This document shows, piece by piece, positions 7,123 to 13,697 of a stretch of 59,720 nucleotides of DNA; position 1 is the stretch's first letter, and each line of letters opens with the position of its first letter. The DNA is taken from positions 1 through 59,720 of the forward strand of contig BQJN01000011.1 in the NCBI GenBank assembly GCA_021604725.1, written 5' to 3'. A model generated the notes under the pieces. It saw only the letters and a program-made list of their open reading frames with translations, was not told where the DNA came from and searched no databases. The translations under genes and the position numbers were made by a program. This DNA is from Lysobacteraceae bacterium (GTDB lineage Bacteria > Pseudomonadota > Gammaproteobacteria > Xanthomonadales > BQJN01).

Positions 7123-7562
7123 ACTATAGCTTCACTAGCGAAGAGATCGAACAACGGTTGCAGGCCGCAATCAAGTCGAAGGTAGCAGACGATGTTGAGG
7201 ACGCTTTGAGCGATGCGTTTTCGTACGGCTTGGGGCCGGAGTTTACACCGTACTTGATCACTCTCATGGAGCTGGATTGGCACCAAAGGCATGAGGACGT
7301 GGCGAGCGCGTTGCAGGAACTTAGGGACCCCAAGGCAGTGGAAGCATTGTCGAAAGCAGCCCTCGTGGAGCATGAGTACCTCAGCTACGACGACTTTTTC
7401 GGGCTCGCGAGAAAGTGTACATGGGCACTGGCCGACATCGGCTCCTCGGAAGCGAAATCAGCATTGGAGGCGCTAGCTGGGTCTAGAAATGGCAAAATTG
7501 CAGCTTATGCTCAAAAGCGTTTGGATCGTTGGGCCGATGAACTACATCGCAAAGGCACATAA
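7119..7562 (+). CDS. Cassette 12: HEAT-repeat-like protein
   Basis: 147 aa, almost wholly helical. Repeated units fit HEAT/PBS-lyase-like pairs: EDVASALQELRDPKAVEALSKAAL, CTWALADIGSSEAKSALEALAG, NGKIAAYAQKRLDRW. Such small solenoids bind proteins or, in phycobilisome-lyase relatives, chromophores; here probably a protein-binding scaffold. ATG 7119 overlaps R'. No catalytic residues seen. Confidence 0.8.
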   Translation: MYYSFTSEEIEQRLQAAIKSKVADDVEDALSDAFSYGLGPEFTPYLITLMELDWHQRHEDVASALQELRDPKAVEALSKAALVEHEYLSYDDFFGLARKCTWALADIGSSEAKSALEALAGSRNGKIAAYAQKRLDRWADELHRKGT

Positions 7563-7628
7563 CCCATTGTTGCAAGTGACCGCAGCACCGCTTCGCGGCA
7601 CTGCGTCACGTGAACAATAACGTTATAG
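7557..7628 (+). repeat. attC 12 (family A)
   Basis: R'' ACATAAC 7557-7563, R' GTTATAG 7622-7628; left arm CAAGTGAC mismatches right arm GTCACGTG at one position. Confidence 0.92.
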
Positions 7629-7652
7629 CTCGAAAAGGAGATCGAACAGACC

Positions 7653-7901
7653 ATGAACATTAGTATCACGTTACTAGGTCAAATAGCAGCTGTTTCAGCC
7701 GTCGTTGGAGGCCTGCTTAGCTTCTATCTCGGCCGAAGAAAGTCCGAGACACCGGTGCTTGTAGGAATTATCGGCTCCGCCTTGTCGTTGTTTTTTCCGC
7801 TGGGTTTGGTTTACGTTGCAGTACTCGCGCTAAAGCCCGACCGCCCTAGCAATAACCCAACGTTGGAAGTGACCGGCGAGAACGCCGGCACTTCAACATA
7901 A
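7653..7901 (+). CDS. Cassette 13: small membrane protein with attC-encoded tail
   Basis: 82 aa. Strong ribosome site AAAGGAGAT (about 7635) upstream of ATG 7653. Two membrane helices (about 5-25 and 34-58) joined by LGRRKSETP, giving a helical hairpin with a cytoplasmic loop. The frame runs through the attC, so the last residues (NPTLEVTGENAGTST) are encoded by the recombination site itself, and the stop lies near its right end. Function unknown. Confidence 0.72.
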   Translation: MNISITLLGQIAAVSAVVGGLLSFYLGRRKSETPVLVGIIGSALSLFFPLGLVYVAVLALKPDRPSNNPTLEVTGENAGTST

Positions 7902-7910
7902 GCGTTAAAG
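7850..7910 (+). repeat. attC 13 (family C)
   Basis: R'' CAATAAC 7850-7856, R' GTTAAAG 7904-7910; arms AAGTGACCGGCG / CGCCGGCACTT. Both outer bases changed relative to attC 11 and pairing is kept. Confidence 0.92.
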
Positions 7911-8062
7911 GTCTGTATGGCTCGGAGTTCGAGATAAAAATGCAGCGGTCAAAAACGCTGGTGCTTTCGCAGCCATCAAGGAGTCAGCAGCTTGCGCCAC
8001 GGCTTCAGCAGCGGTAGGTTATCTACTAGCAAGCGCATAGGAAAAAGGGAGTACTCGCCAAC

Positions 8063-8251
8063 ATGAAGGAAGAAACACACATGGAAGGATCTTGGCGCAC
8101 AATCGCAACGTCACAGCTTCCAGTGCCCGCGTTGAAAGGCTGTAGCTTTAACCCATCGCTGCAGGTGACCAGCAAGCTGGCACCTGAGCTCCAACGTTAT
8201 GAGTACAAGGATTATGAGTCACACGATAGAAATCACCGAAGCAGGCGATGA
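8063..8251 (+). CDS. Cassette 14: doubtful small ORF reading into cassette 15
   Basis: 62-codon ORF with a fair ribosome site (AAAGGGAG, about 8045). Only about its first 29 residues are cassette-specific; the rest reads through attC 14 and out of frame into cassette 15, overlapping the gene at 8199. It is the best start-to-stop frame in this cassette but looks atypical. Upstream, 7914-8040 has an open frame with protein-like composition (NAAVKNAGAFAAIKESAA) but no usual start codon. The cassette may be decayed or non-coding. Confidence 0.3.
   Translation: MKEETHMEGSWRTIATSQLPVPALKGCSFNPSLQVTSKLAPELQRYEYKDYESHDRNHRSRR
8146..8202 (+). repeat. attC 14 (family D)
   Basis: R'' CTTTAAC 8146-8152, R' GTTATGA 8196-8202; arms CAGGTGACCAGC / GCTGGCACCTG. 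Confidence 0.92.
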
Positions 8252-8510
8252 GATACCAAGTGAGGTCGTATTGAAGGATCAATCGCATTCACTTGCCGTA
8301 AGCGTCGATACTCGTAACAAAGATGTATATCTGAGCTTCACATCCAGAGAGTCTTTGAGGGAGTTCGCGAAGCAAATGCTTCATGAGAGTTACTACGGAA
8401 CGGGCGACATGGAACTACAACCATTAGGTACTGAAGAAGGCTGGCTTGTAGTAAATGGCGTTCGTCTGGCCGAGAATAGCTCAAGAGTGTTCGTGCGGTA
8501 CCCGCGGTGA
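8199..8510 (+). CDS. Cassette 15: hypothetical protein
   Basis: 103 aa; ATG 8199 sits in the R' site, with a second possible start at 8214. Strand-rich (HTIEITEAGD, SLAVSVDTRNKDVYLSF), a central helix SLREFAKQMLHESYYG, then GWLVVNGVRLAENSSRVFVRYPR. Compact soluble domain, not recognised. Confidence 0.72.
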   Translation: MSTRIMSHTIEITEAGDEIPSEVVLKDQSHSLAVSVDTRNKDVYLSFTSRESLREFAKQMLHESYYGTGDMELQPLGTEEGWLVVNGVRLAENSSRVFVRYPR

Positions 8511-8514
8511 AAGG

Positions 8515-8574
8515 TCATAACCAACAAATGCACTGGACCGGCCTTCGGCCGTCCAGTGATTTGCGGCGTTAGAA
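8515..8574 (+). repeat. attC 15 (family B)
   Basis: R'' TCATAAC 8515-8521, R' GTTAGAA 8568-8574; perfect CACTGGACCGGCC arms. Confidence 0.93.
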
Positions 8575-8577
8575 TTC

Positions 8578-8913
8578 GTGAAGACATATCCCCATTATCG
8601 AGAAGACGGCTCACTGCATTCGTTTGAAGTGACGAGCATGTGGCTCACTTTGCAGCCGCTTCTAAACATTCTTCGAAGCGTTCCCGGTGTTCGTAACGCT
8701 CGGCGAAGGTGGATGTCAGATGATCGCATTACTTTCCGTTATTTCGAGCACGCTGGGGTCGTCAACGAGCCATGGGGTGACTGCAACAGGTATTGGGTAG
8801 GGTTAGTTCCGTCGGATGCCTCAAAGGAGCAAGGTATTGAGCCAATTGAGGCCGCATTCAGTGCGTACAAACGCAACTTACTTTTGTGGTTTTGGCAGCG
8901 AGACGAGAATTGA
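8578..8913 (+). CDS. Cassette 16: hypothetical protein
   Basis: 111 aa from GTG 8578, three bases after attC 15. Aromatic-rich soluble protein: helix LQPLLNILRSVPGVRNARRRW, then strands RITFRYFEHAGVV and RYWVGLVPSD, ending in a helix AFSAYKRNLLLWFWQRDE. The mix of strands and a long C-terminal helix hints at a small binding domain. No family named. Confidence 0.7.
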   Translation: MKTYPHYREDGSLHSFEVTSMWLTLQPLLNILRSVPGVRNARRRWMSDDRITFRYFEHAGVVNEPWGDCNRYWVGLVPSDASKEQGIEPIEAAFSAYKRNLLLWFWQRDEN

Positions 8914-8914
8914 A

Positions 8915-8975
8915 ATCTAACCAACAAATGCACACGGACCAGCCTCCGGCTGGCCGGTGATTTGCGGCGTTAAGG
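8915..8975 (+). repeat. attC 16 (family B2)
   Basis: R'' ATCTAAC 8915-8921, R' GTTAAGG 8969-8975; loop reads CCTCCGGCT. Confidence 0.92.
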
Positions 8976-8981
8976 ACTCTC

Positions 8982-9419
8982 GTGACACCCCAGAACCCAG
9001 TCTTCGCCTGGCGCCAAAAAGGTAAGATATATCTATGGCGATACGAGGGTAACGAGAAGAACTACCCGGGATACCATTTCGCTACGAACAAGTCTGGTCT
9101 CGCGTCTTTCCGAGTCTTGCTCGGAGCGTTGCTTGAAGCGAAGCTTGGGGCCAATCGGACCATTCGTTTGGAGCAGCCTACGAGGGACATCTTGGCAGTA
9201 CCCAACAATACTCGTGGCCGCGCGGTATCAAGGGAGAGGCTAGGCATCGAAAAGGGCGCTGAGTCACAATGGCAGGTAATCGAAACAACCGAGTCGGTCA
9301 AAATCGTTCTTGGAGAAAAGTGGATAACGGAATTTACAGACATGCTAAAGCTAGTCAAACCACAAGTGGAGCCGTCGGTCGGGCCGAAAGGTTCCACGCG
9401 AGTGAACCTATGGTGGTAA
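8982..9419 (+). CDS. Cassette 17: hypothetical protein
   Basis: 145 aa from GTG 8982. The N-terminus FAWRQKGKIYLWRYEGN...YPGYHFATN is strand-rich; the middle ASFRVLLGALLEAKLGANRTIRLEQPTRDIL is helical. C-terminal KWITEFTDMLKLV is a probable helix. No signal peptide or membrane segment. An overlapping plus frame (9269-9472) is a shadow. Not recognised. Confidence 0.7.
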   Translation: MTPQNPVFAWRQKGKIYLWRYEGNEKNYPGYHFATNKSGLASFRVLLGALLEAKLGANRTIRLEQPTRDILAVPNNTRGRAVSRERLGIEKGAESQWQVIETTESVKIVLGEKWITEFTDMLKLVKPQVEPSVGPKGSTRVNLWW

Positions 9420-9420
9420 G

Positions 9421-9481
9421 CCTTAACCAAAGGTTCGAGGTGACCGGCGCAAGCGCCGGCACCTCAACCTAGGCGTTAAGT
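9421..9481 (+). repeat. attC 17 (family C)
   Basis: R'' CCTTAAC 9421-9427, R' GTTAAGT 9475-9481; almost identical to attC 11. Confidence 0.92.
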
Positions 9482-10019
9482 GGACAAGACACACTTTGAC
9501 AGTCTGTTCGAGATGCATGTCGCCGCACCATTGGTCAGTGTGGGGTTCTCCAGATTCGGGCTCAGCTTGGCGATCCAGGAAAACGATCGCTCCGTTGCAT
9601 TGATTAGGCTTGGAGGCAGGATGGCGGCGGCCGGTTGTATCAGCCATATCCTGTGTTTCAGGCACACGTATTTACCCACATTGAACTCCGGTGATGTTTT
9701 GGAAGGGTTCGAGCCTGAGGTCTTTTCATATCCAATAAAGGCGCGGCCTTCGGGGCGGGGTTCATGGGCAGTCAGTTCATTCAAATACCGCCCGCAAAAC
9801 GCACGCTATGATTGGGAAAAGTTCTGCTACAGTTCGCTGGGAGAGGTCGCCGTTGCAAAATACTTGCGAAAAGTGCTGCGTAGGACGAATTCCCTGGTCG
9901 CGTGGAGTCGTGAACCGGGTCTGGTCGTCAAGCTCGTTAGTCAAATCTCTCGTTTCGGTGATGGGGCGTGGATGGAGCAACAATGGCTCAAAGCATATGA
10001 AACAGCGAATCTCACTTAA
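9480..10019 (+). CDS. Cassette 18: hypothetical protein (possible DUF4304-like)
   Basis: 179 aa, GTG 9480 overlapping the R' site; stop TAA lies in the next R''. The opening (FDSLFEMHVAAPLVSVGFSRFGLSLAIQENDRSVALIRLGGR) loosely recalls DUF4304-type proteins, where a short helix precedes two strands, but the resemblance is weak. The C-terminal half is helical (GEVAVAKYLRKVLRRTNSL, GAWMEQQWLKAYETA). Longest proximal cassette protein; function unknown. Confidence 0.68.
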   Translation: MDKTHFDSLFEMHVAAPLVSVGFSRFGLSLAIQENDRSVALIRLGGRMAAAGCISHILCFRHTYLPTLNSGDVLEGFEPEVFSYPIKARPSGRGSWAVSSFKYRPQNARYDWEKFCYSSLGEVAVAKYLRKVLRRTNSLVAWSREPGLVVKLVSQISRFGDGAWMEQQWLKAYETANLT

Positions 10020-10074
10020 CCAAACGTTCGAGGTGACCGGCGAAAACGCCGGCACCTCAACGTAGGCGTTAGAT
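10014..10074 (+). repeat. attC 18 (family C)
   Basis: R'' ACTTAAC 10014-10020, R' GTTAGAT 10068-10074; loop GAAAAC in place of GCAAGC. Confidence 0.92.
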
Positions 10075-10124
10075 TTCCCCAATCGCCCTCGACTTGAACT
10101 AATCCATTGGCGTATAGTCTATCT

Positions 10125-10462
10125 ATGCAGACCATAGCCGAGTTGCCAGAGTTCATGAGGCGTTCCGAGAAGCTTCTGAATGCTCTGGAACGTCAAGCAC
10201 TCATTGAGTATTTGGCAGTCTCTCCCAAGGCTGGCGCACTGATGCAAGGTACTGGTGGAGTTCGAAAGTTGCGTTGGTCGAGCGAAGGCAAGGGGAAGCG
10301 TGGTGGCACACGCATCATCTATTACTATCATGATGATAAAGGCCACTTTATCTGCTAACCATGTTTGGCAAAGGAGAGAAGGCCAACCTTTCCAAAGCAG
10401 AGAGAAACGAACTTGCAAGACTAGTCAAACTGTTAGCTCAATTGCAGGAGCCTAAGAAATGA
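10125..10462 (+). pseudogene. Cassette 19: RelE/HigB-type toxin, frameshifted
   Basis: Residues 1-75 match the N-terminal part of short RelE/HigB-type mRNA interferases (LPEFMRRSEKLLNALERQALIEYLA...GGVRKLRW...GKRGGTRIIYYYHDD). The frame then stops at 10356-10358. The expected ending (LYLLTMFGKGEKANLSKAE and on to LLAQLQEPKK) is present in another frame up to TGA 10460-10462, so one base is missing near 10341-10347 (GGCCACTTT). The true end overlaps the antitoxin ATG by four bases, as in intact pairs. The missing tail normally carries part of the catalytic face, so the toxin is probably inactive unless this is a sequencing error. Confidence 0.85.
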
Positions 10463-10746
10463 ATGAAGCATTTGAAAGCATCAAGGCCGGGCTAGAGGAA
10501 GCCATTGCACATGCCGAAGGCAAACCAATCAAAGCCAGGGTGCATGAAATCGGCCCAATGGATGTGAAGGCGATCCGAGCCAAGGTCGGAATGTCTCAGA
10601 GTGAGTTTGCCATTTCATTTGGAATCAGTCTTGGAACCCTTCGTCATTGGGAGCGAGGAGATCGTCAACCGCAAGGCCCTGCCAGAGTTCTGTTGAATGT
10701 ATTGGCCAAAGAACCTGAAACCGTACTCAGTGTCCTTCGCTCCTGA
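10459..10746 (+). CDS. Cassette 19: HigA-type antitoxin (XRE helix-turn-helix)
   Basis: 95 aa. The C-terminal two thirds form an XRE/Cro-type DNA-binding domain: VKAIRAKVGMSQSEFAISFGISLGTLRHWERGDRQPQGPAR, with recognition helix LGTLRHWE. Such antitoxins bind the toxin and repress their own operon. ATG 10459 overlaps the toxin stop, so translation is coupled. The gene is intact while its toxin is frameshifted, and may now be a lone transcription factor or anti-addiction gene. Confidence 0.9.
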   Translation: MNEAFESIKAGLEEAIAHAEGKPIKARVHEIGPMDVKAIRAKVGMSQSEFAISFGISLGTLRHWERGDRQPQGPARVLLNVLAKEPETVLSVLRS

Positions 10747-10807
10747 ATCCAACCAACAAATGCACGCGGACCAGCCTTCGGCTGGCCGGTGATTTGAGGC
10801 GTTGATT
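10747..10807 (+). repeat. attC 19 (family B2)
   Basis: R'' ATCCAAC 10747-10753, R' GTTGATT 10801-10807. Confidence 0.9.
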
Positions 10808-10810
10808 GGT

Positions 10811-11125
10811 ATGCGAGCAGTCACCCTCACTCTGGCTTTAGTTTTCGCAGCTAGTTGTGGCGACGATTCTGGGAAACGAAAATCAAAGCGGGACGTTTGG
10901 GAACGCCATGCAGAGATCATAAATGACAGGACGTTCTCTGTAGATGAACTGAAGCAACGATTCCGCCGCTATCCGATCGAGATATCGCCCGAGCAGTTAG
11001 TGGTTTTGGAAACTGTAAGCTCTGACCGGAGTCCCTGTGGAAACTTATCCTACAGACTCGAAATAGAGCTCGGACCTGACGGAATGTCAAACAAGGCAGC
11101 GTTAGAAGAAACGGCGAGTTGCTAG
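10811..11125 (+). CDS. Cassette 20: small lipoprotein
   Basis: 104 aa from ATG 10811 (in-frame TTG 10802 overlaps attC 19). The signal MRAVTLTLALVFAASC ends in lipobox AASC with Cys16 the likely lipidated residue, followed by GDDSG; Asp at position 3 after the Cys does not enforce inner-membrane retention. The mature part is about 90 charged residues with two further Cys (CGNL and the terminal C). Secreted to the envelope; function unknown. Confidence 0.75.
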   Translation: MRAVTLTLALVFAASCGDDSGKRKSKRDVWERHAEIINDRTFSVDELKQRFRRYPIEISPEQLVVLETVSSDRSPCGNLSYRLEIELGPDGMSNKAALEETASC

Positions 11126-11132
11126 TGAATTC

Positions 11133-11194
11133 AATTAACCCACTGTCGCACCTGACCTCCGCACCGCTGCGGCAGGTGAACAAGGCCGTCATGT
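11133..11194 (+). repeat. attC 20 (family A2, degenerate)
   Basis: R'' AATTAAC 11133-11139, but the R' position reads GTCATGT (11188-11194), losing the GTT core, and the stem is shortened. Probably a poor recombination site. Confidence 0.7.
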
Positions 11195-11203
11195 AGAGTG
11201 GCA

Positions 11204-11572
11204 ATGAGAAAGGCAATTCTGGCTTTTGTCGTTGTAGCACTTGTTGCGTTTTCGGTTGTCGTGTTTGTGCCACTGGATCATATCGAGTCAGCCGAACGAA
11301 TGGCCGTGGGCGAGATGATTCTATGTTCGGCGCCCGTTAGAGGTGATATCGAAGCTGCAATGCTTACACAGAAGCCAATGCCCACAGTTTCGGGAGCGCA
11401 CTGCACGGAAGGCATCACCTATTCTGTAGACTCAAACGAACTACTAGTATCAAGCAGCAAGTACTCGATAGAGCTCTTGTTTCAAGCAGCCATCGAGGAC
11501 GAACAAGTAATCTGGAAATGCAGTGGGAAACCTCTCAAGTATGTCCCAAACACATGCCGCGGAAATACATAA
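11204..11572 (+). CDS. Cassette 21: pilin-like membrane-anchored protein
   Basis: 122 aa. One N-terminal hydrophobic helix (AILAFVVVALVAFSVVVFVPL) without a classical prepilin cleavage site, then a periplasmic domain. The ending VIWKCSGKPLKYVPNTCRG closely resembles the disulfide-bonded C-terminal loop of type IVa pilins (W-x-C ... KY-x-P-x-x-C). Two earlier Cys (ILCSAP, AHCTEG) could form a second disulfide. It may be a pilin-like accessory or decoy, or a degenerate pilin that lost its processing site. The start may also be GTG 11198. Confidence 0.65.
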   Translation: MRKAILAFVVVALVAFSVVVFVPLDHIESAERMAVGEMILCSAPVRGDIEAAMLTQKPMPTVSGAHCTEGITYSVDSNELLVSSSKYSIELLFQAAIEDEQVIWKCSGKPLKYVPNTCRGNT

Positions 11573-11634
11573 CAAACAAATCAAACGAATGCACTGGACC
11601 GGCCTTTGGCCGCGAGTGATTTGCGGCGTTAAAT
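11567..11634 (+). repeat. attC 21 (family B, with insertion)
   Basis: R'' ACATAAC 11567-11573, R' GTTAAAT 11628-11634. The left spacer carries an extra TCAAACGAA and the outer right arm reads GCGAGTG, breaking the outer stem. Confidence 0.85.
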
Positions 11635-12037
11635 GGCGATGAAAGCACAGTTTCATGCTGATCGGGTAGCTGTGAGCAGGGAGTGTTTTACACCTGATTT
11701 CTCCGTACTGGGCATCCATTTTGCGGAGGGCGATCCCGAGGTCGGCGGAGAACACTGGAGCTTCTCATGCGCAAGCGGAGACGATGAGGGAGTGTGTGTT
11801 GTCAAGGAAATCCAGCAGGCAGTCTTTTACAATGGCATCGCGGAACCCAGCCTTAGTCGAGGCCCCTTGGATTCCGCATATTCCATTGATGATATGGATA
11901 TTCCCGGCTATAGATTGCACCGGCTTACCGGCGACAGACAAGGCATCTGGACCATTACGGTAAACGCGAACTGGCGTCTCACTTTTAGGTTTGAAGAAGG
12001 AAATGCCTATTTACTAAACTATGAGGACTATCACTAA
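11633..12037 (+). CDS. Cassette 22: chimeric ORF, unknown N-part fused to HigB toxin C-part
   Basis: 134 aa. Residues from about 79 (LDSAYSIDDMDIPGYRLH...GDRQGIWTITVNANWRLTF...NYEDYH) match the C-terminal part of HigB-type RNases. HigB is about 92 aa and starts differently. Here residues 1-78 (KAQFHADRVAVSRECFTPDFSVLG...CVVKEIQQAVFYNGI) belong to another protein type, faintly like Imm10-style cassette proteins. The simplest reading is an in-frame deletion that joined two genes and removed the first third of HigB. It overlaps higA by one base. Toxicity is doubtful. Confidence 0.75.
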   Translation: MAMKAQFHADRVAVSRECFTPDFSVLGIHFAEGDPEVGGEHWSFSCASGDDEGVCVVKEIQQAVFYNGIAEPSLSRGPLDSAYSIDDMDIPGYRLHRLTGDRQGIWTITVNANWRLTFRFEEGNAYLLNYEDYH

Positions 12038-12330
12038 TGGCGATGCATAACCCCCCTCATCCTGGAGAATTCATTTCTTCTACATATCTGGAGCCATTCG
12101 AGCTGAGCTGTCGGTTTTTGGCTTTAAAGCTCAACGTGGCAGCGTCTACCTTGAATCGCGTTTTGAAAGGACAGAGTGGCGTCAGCCCAGAAATGGCACT
12201 GAGACTTTCAAAGGCATTGGGTCGCAGCCCAGAGAGTTGGCTGGCAATGCAGGATGCCTATGACCTCTCGCTAGCAAGGAAGCAGGTCAGCCTCGATAAG
12301 GTTCAGAGAGTCTCCCTTGACGCAGCATAA
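12037..12330 (+). CDS. higA: Cassette 22: HigA antitoxin
   Basis: 97 aa, typical HigA: N-terminal NPPHPGEFISSTYL, helix-turn-helix CRFLALKLNVAASTLNRVLKGQSGVSPEMALRLSKALG, then SPESWLAMQDAYDL. Neutralises HigB and represses the operon by DNA binding. ATG 12037 overlaps the upstream stop; a second ATG at 12043 is possible. Intact next to a truncated toxin domain. Confidence 0.93.
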   Translation: MAMHNPPHPGEFISSTYLEPFELSCRFLALKLNVAASTLNRVLKGQSGVSPEMALRLSKALGRSPESWLAMQDAYDLSLARKQVSLDKVQRVSLDAA

Positions 12331-12385
12331 CCGACAAATGCACACGGACCAGCCTTCGGCTGGCCGGTGATTTGAAGCGATAAGT
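12325..12385 (+). repeat. attC 22 (family B2, mutated R')
   Basis: R'' GCATAAC 12325-12331; the R' position reads GATAAGT (12379-12385), with GAT replacing the GTT core. The stem is otherwise intact. Confidence 0.8.
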
Positions 12386-12397
12386 TTCTAGCAATCG

Positions 12398-12697
12398 ATG
12401 ATTATTCTCCCTCAACCAACCGGGCCACTAACCGAAGAACAGGCGAAACTTGTTTCCGAATTAACCGAGCTTCAAGTAGCAGAGATCGACGACCATATTC
12501 TCCGAGCGTGTCGCGGAGCATGGCGAAAGGTGGCAATGGTCACGGCATTGGCCATGACTGAAAACCCAAACCATGTCAGCGGCATACCTGATACGTTTTA
12601 CTCTTCACGAATCTTGCTTTTAATTCAAAGCGGAAAACTGGCATCGAGGGGCAATCTAGAATACGTGGGCCTTCCAGAAGTACGGCTGGCCGAATGA
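12398..12697 (+). CDS. Cassette 23: DUF3658-like protein
   Basis: 99 aa. LDDHILRACR-type helix (here IDDHILRACRGAWRKVAMVTALAM), then GIPDTFYSSRILLLIQSGKLASRGNLEYVGLPEVRL, which fits the DUF3658 pattern (aspartate, FY-x-x-R helix, then G-x-L and a terminal strand). This winged-helix-like domain often stands alone or follows DUF1835. Role unknown. Confidence 0.8.
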   Translation: MIILPQPTGPLTEEQAKLVSELTELQVAEIDDHILRACRGAWRKVAMVTALAMTENPNHVSGIPDTFYSSRILLLIQSGKLASRGNLEYVGLPEVRLAE

Positions 12698-12701
12698 AGG
12701 A

Positions 12702-12773
12702 ACTTAACCCATCATCGCACCTGACCTCCGCACTGCTACGCGGCTCTGCGGCAGGTGAATTCAAACGTTAGTT
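12702..12773 (+). repeat. attC 23 (family A2)
   Basis: R'' ACTTAAC 12702-12708, R' GTTAGTT 12767-12773; arms CACCTGACCTCCGC / GCGGCAGGTG. Confidence 0.92.
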
Positions 12774-12782
12774 TATAGACCA

Positions 12783-13184
12783 ATGAGCGTAGCGTATTAC
12801 ATCAACACGGAGCATGAGCTAGAAGGGCGGGACCCGGTGTGCGATCTTGATGGCAAGGCCCTTGCGAGCGCGGCTGAACACTTCGAGCGCGAGCAGGTTT
12901 ACGAAAGCCTACAAGTCAGACCAATAGAAGAGTTTTTTGGGGCCGACGGCTCAGATGAATTTGCGGAAGAGTTTGAGGAAGTTGGTCACGTTCCTGAAGG
13001 TCCAATCTGGTTCGAGCCGGAGGAAGGTATCCACACTATTTCGGGTTTGCGAGAATATGTTCTCAGAAATGAAAGCAAGGTGTTGCTGCCGAATAGAGTC
13101 ATCGAGGACCTGGAAGCGATGCTGGAGGTCCTCACTGAGTGCAAACGGTGCGGCATACGGTGGCATTTGTGCGTGGACTTCTGA
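12783..13184 (+). CDS. Cassette 24: acidic hypothetical protein (SVAYYI type)
   Basis: 133 aa, strongly acidic (EFAEEFEEVG, EPEEG). It opens MSVAYYINTEHELEGRDP and ends with a helix plus a Cys-rich tail (ECKRCGIRWHLCVDF). A truncated relative of its first 35 residues lies at 27019-27126, linking the integron to the downstream accessory region. Similar proteins are met as standalone cassettes. Function not known. Confidence 0.75.
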   Translation: MSVAYYINTEHELEGRDPVCDLDGKALASAAEHFEREQVYESLQVRPIEEFFGADGSDEFAEEFEEVGHVPEGPIWFEPEEGIHTISGLREYVLRNESKVLLPNRVIEDLEAMLEVLTECKRCGIRWHLCVDF

Positions 13185-13185
13185 A

Positions 13186-13257
13186 AACTAACCCATTGTT
13201 GCACGTGACCACAGCACCGCTTCGCGGCACTGCGTCACGTGAATAAGAACGTTATAC
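13186..13257 (+). repeat. attC 24 (family A)
   Basis: R'' AACTAAC 13186-13192, R' GTTATAC 13251-13257. Confidence 0.93.
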
Positions 13258-13280
13258 GGCTTAACCCATGCGGAGGGCGC

Positions 13281-13670
13281 ATGCATCCAGATTCGGAGAA
13301 TTACAACCGAGAACAGGTACCGTCAGATCGTGAAATATGTGATCTACTCGCCCATGAGATTGACAAGGGATTGCCGGATGCAGAAAACAAGATATGGCAC
13401 GCGCATCCAGTGTGGTTCTTGGAAGGTAATCCAATAGTCGGCTACAGCAAGCTAAAGAATTGCGTTCGCCTCATGTTTTGGAGTGGCCAGACATTTGAAA
13501 CAATCGGGCTTGAAAATGAGGGCAGCTTCAAAGCTGCTGAAGCACGGTATACCAATGTGGAAGGCGTTGATGTCGGACTATTGCGCAGATGGCTAGCCGA
13601 ATCGCGTGAAGTCCAGTGGGATTACAAGAACATCGTGAAGCGGAAGGGTAAGTTGGAGCGGCTGAAATGA
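13281..13670 (+). CDS. Cassette 25: DUF1801 protein
   Basis: 129 aa. ATG 13281 has GGAGG seven bases upstream and is chosen over GTG 13239, which lies in attC 24. The DUF1801 (YdhG-like) signatures are clear: IWHAHPVWFLEGNPIVGYSK, CVRLMFWSGQTF, FKAAEARYTNVEGVDVGLLRRWL and WDYKNIVKRKGKLERL. These small cytoplasmic proteins have a frataxin/YjbR-like fold; biochemical role uncertain. It shares its cassette with the next gene because no attC lies between them. Confidence 0.9.
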   Translation: MHPDSENYNREQVPSDREICDLLAHEIDKGLPDAENKIWHAHPVWFLEGNPIVGYSKLKNCVRLMFWSGQTFETIGLENEGSFKAAEARYTNVEGVDVGLLRRWLAESREVQWDYKNIVKRKGKLERLK

Positions 13671-13697
13671 GATCTCTGCAATTATCAGGTGGTAAGC

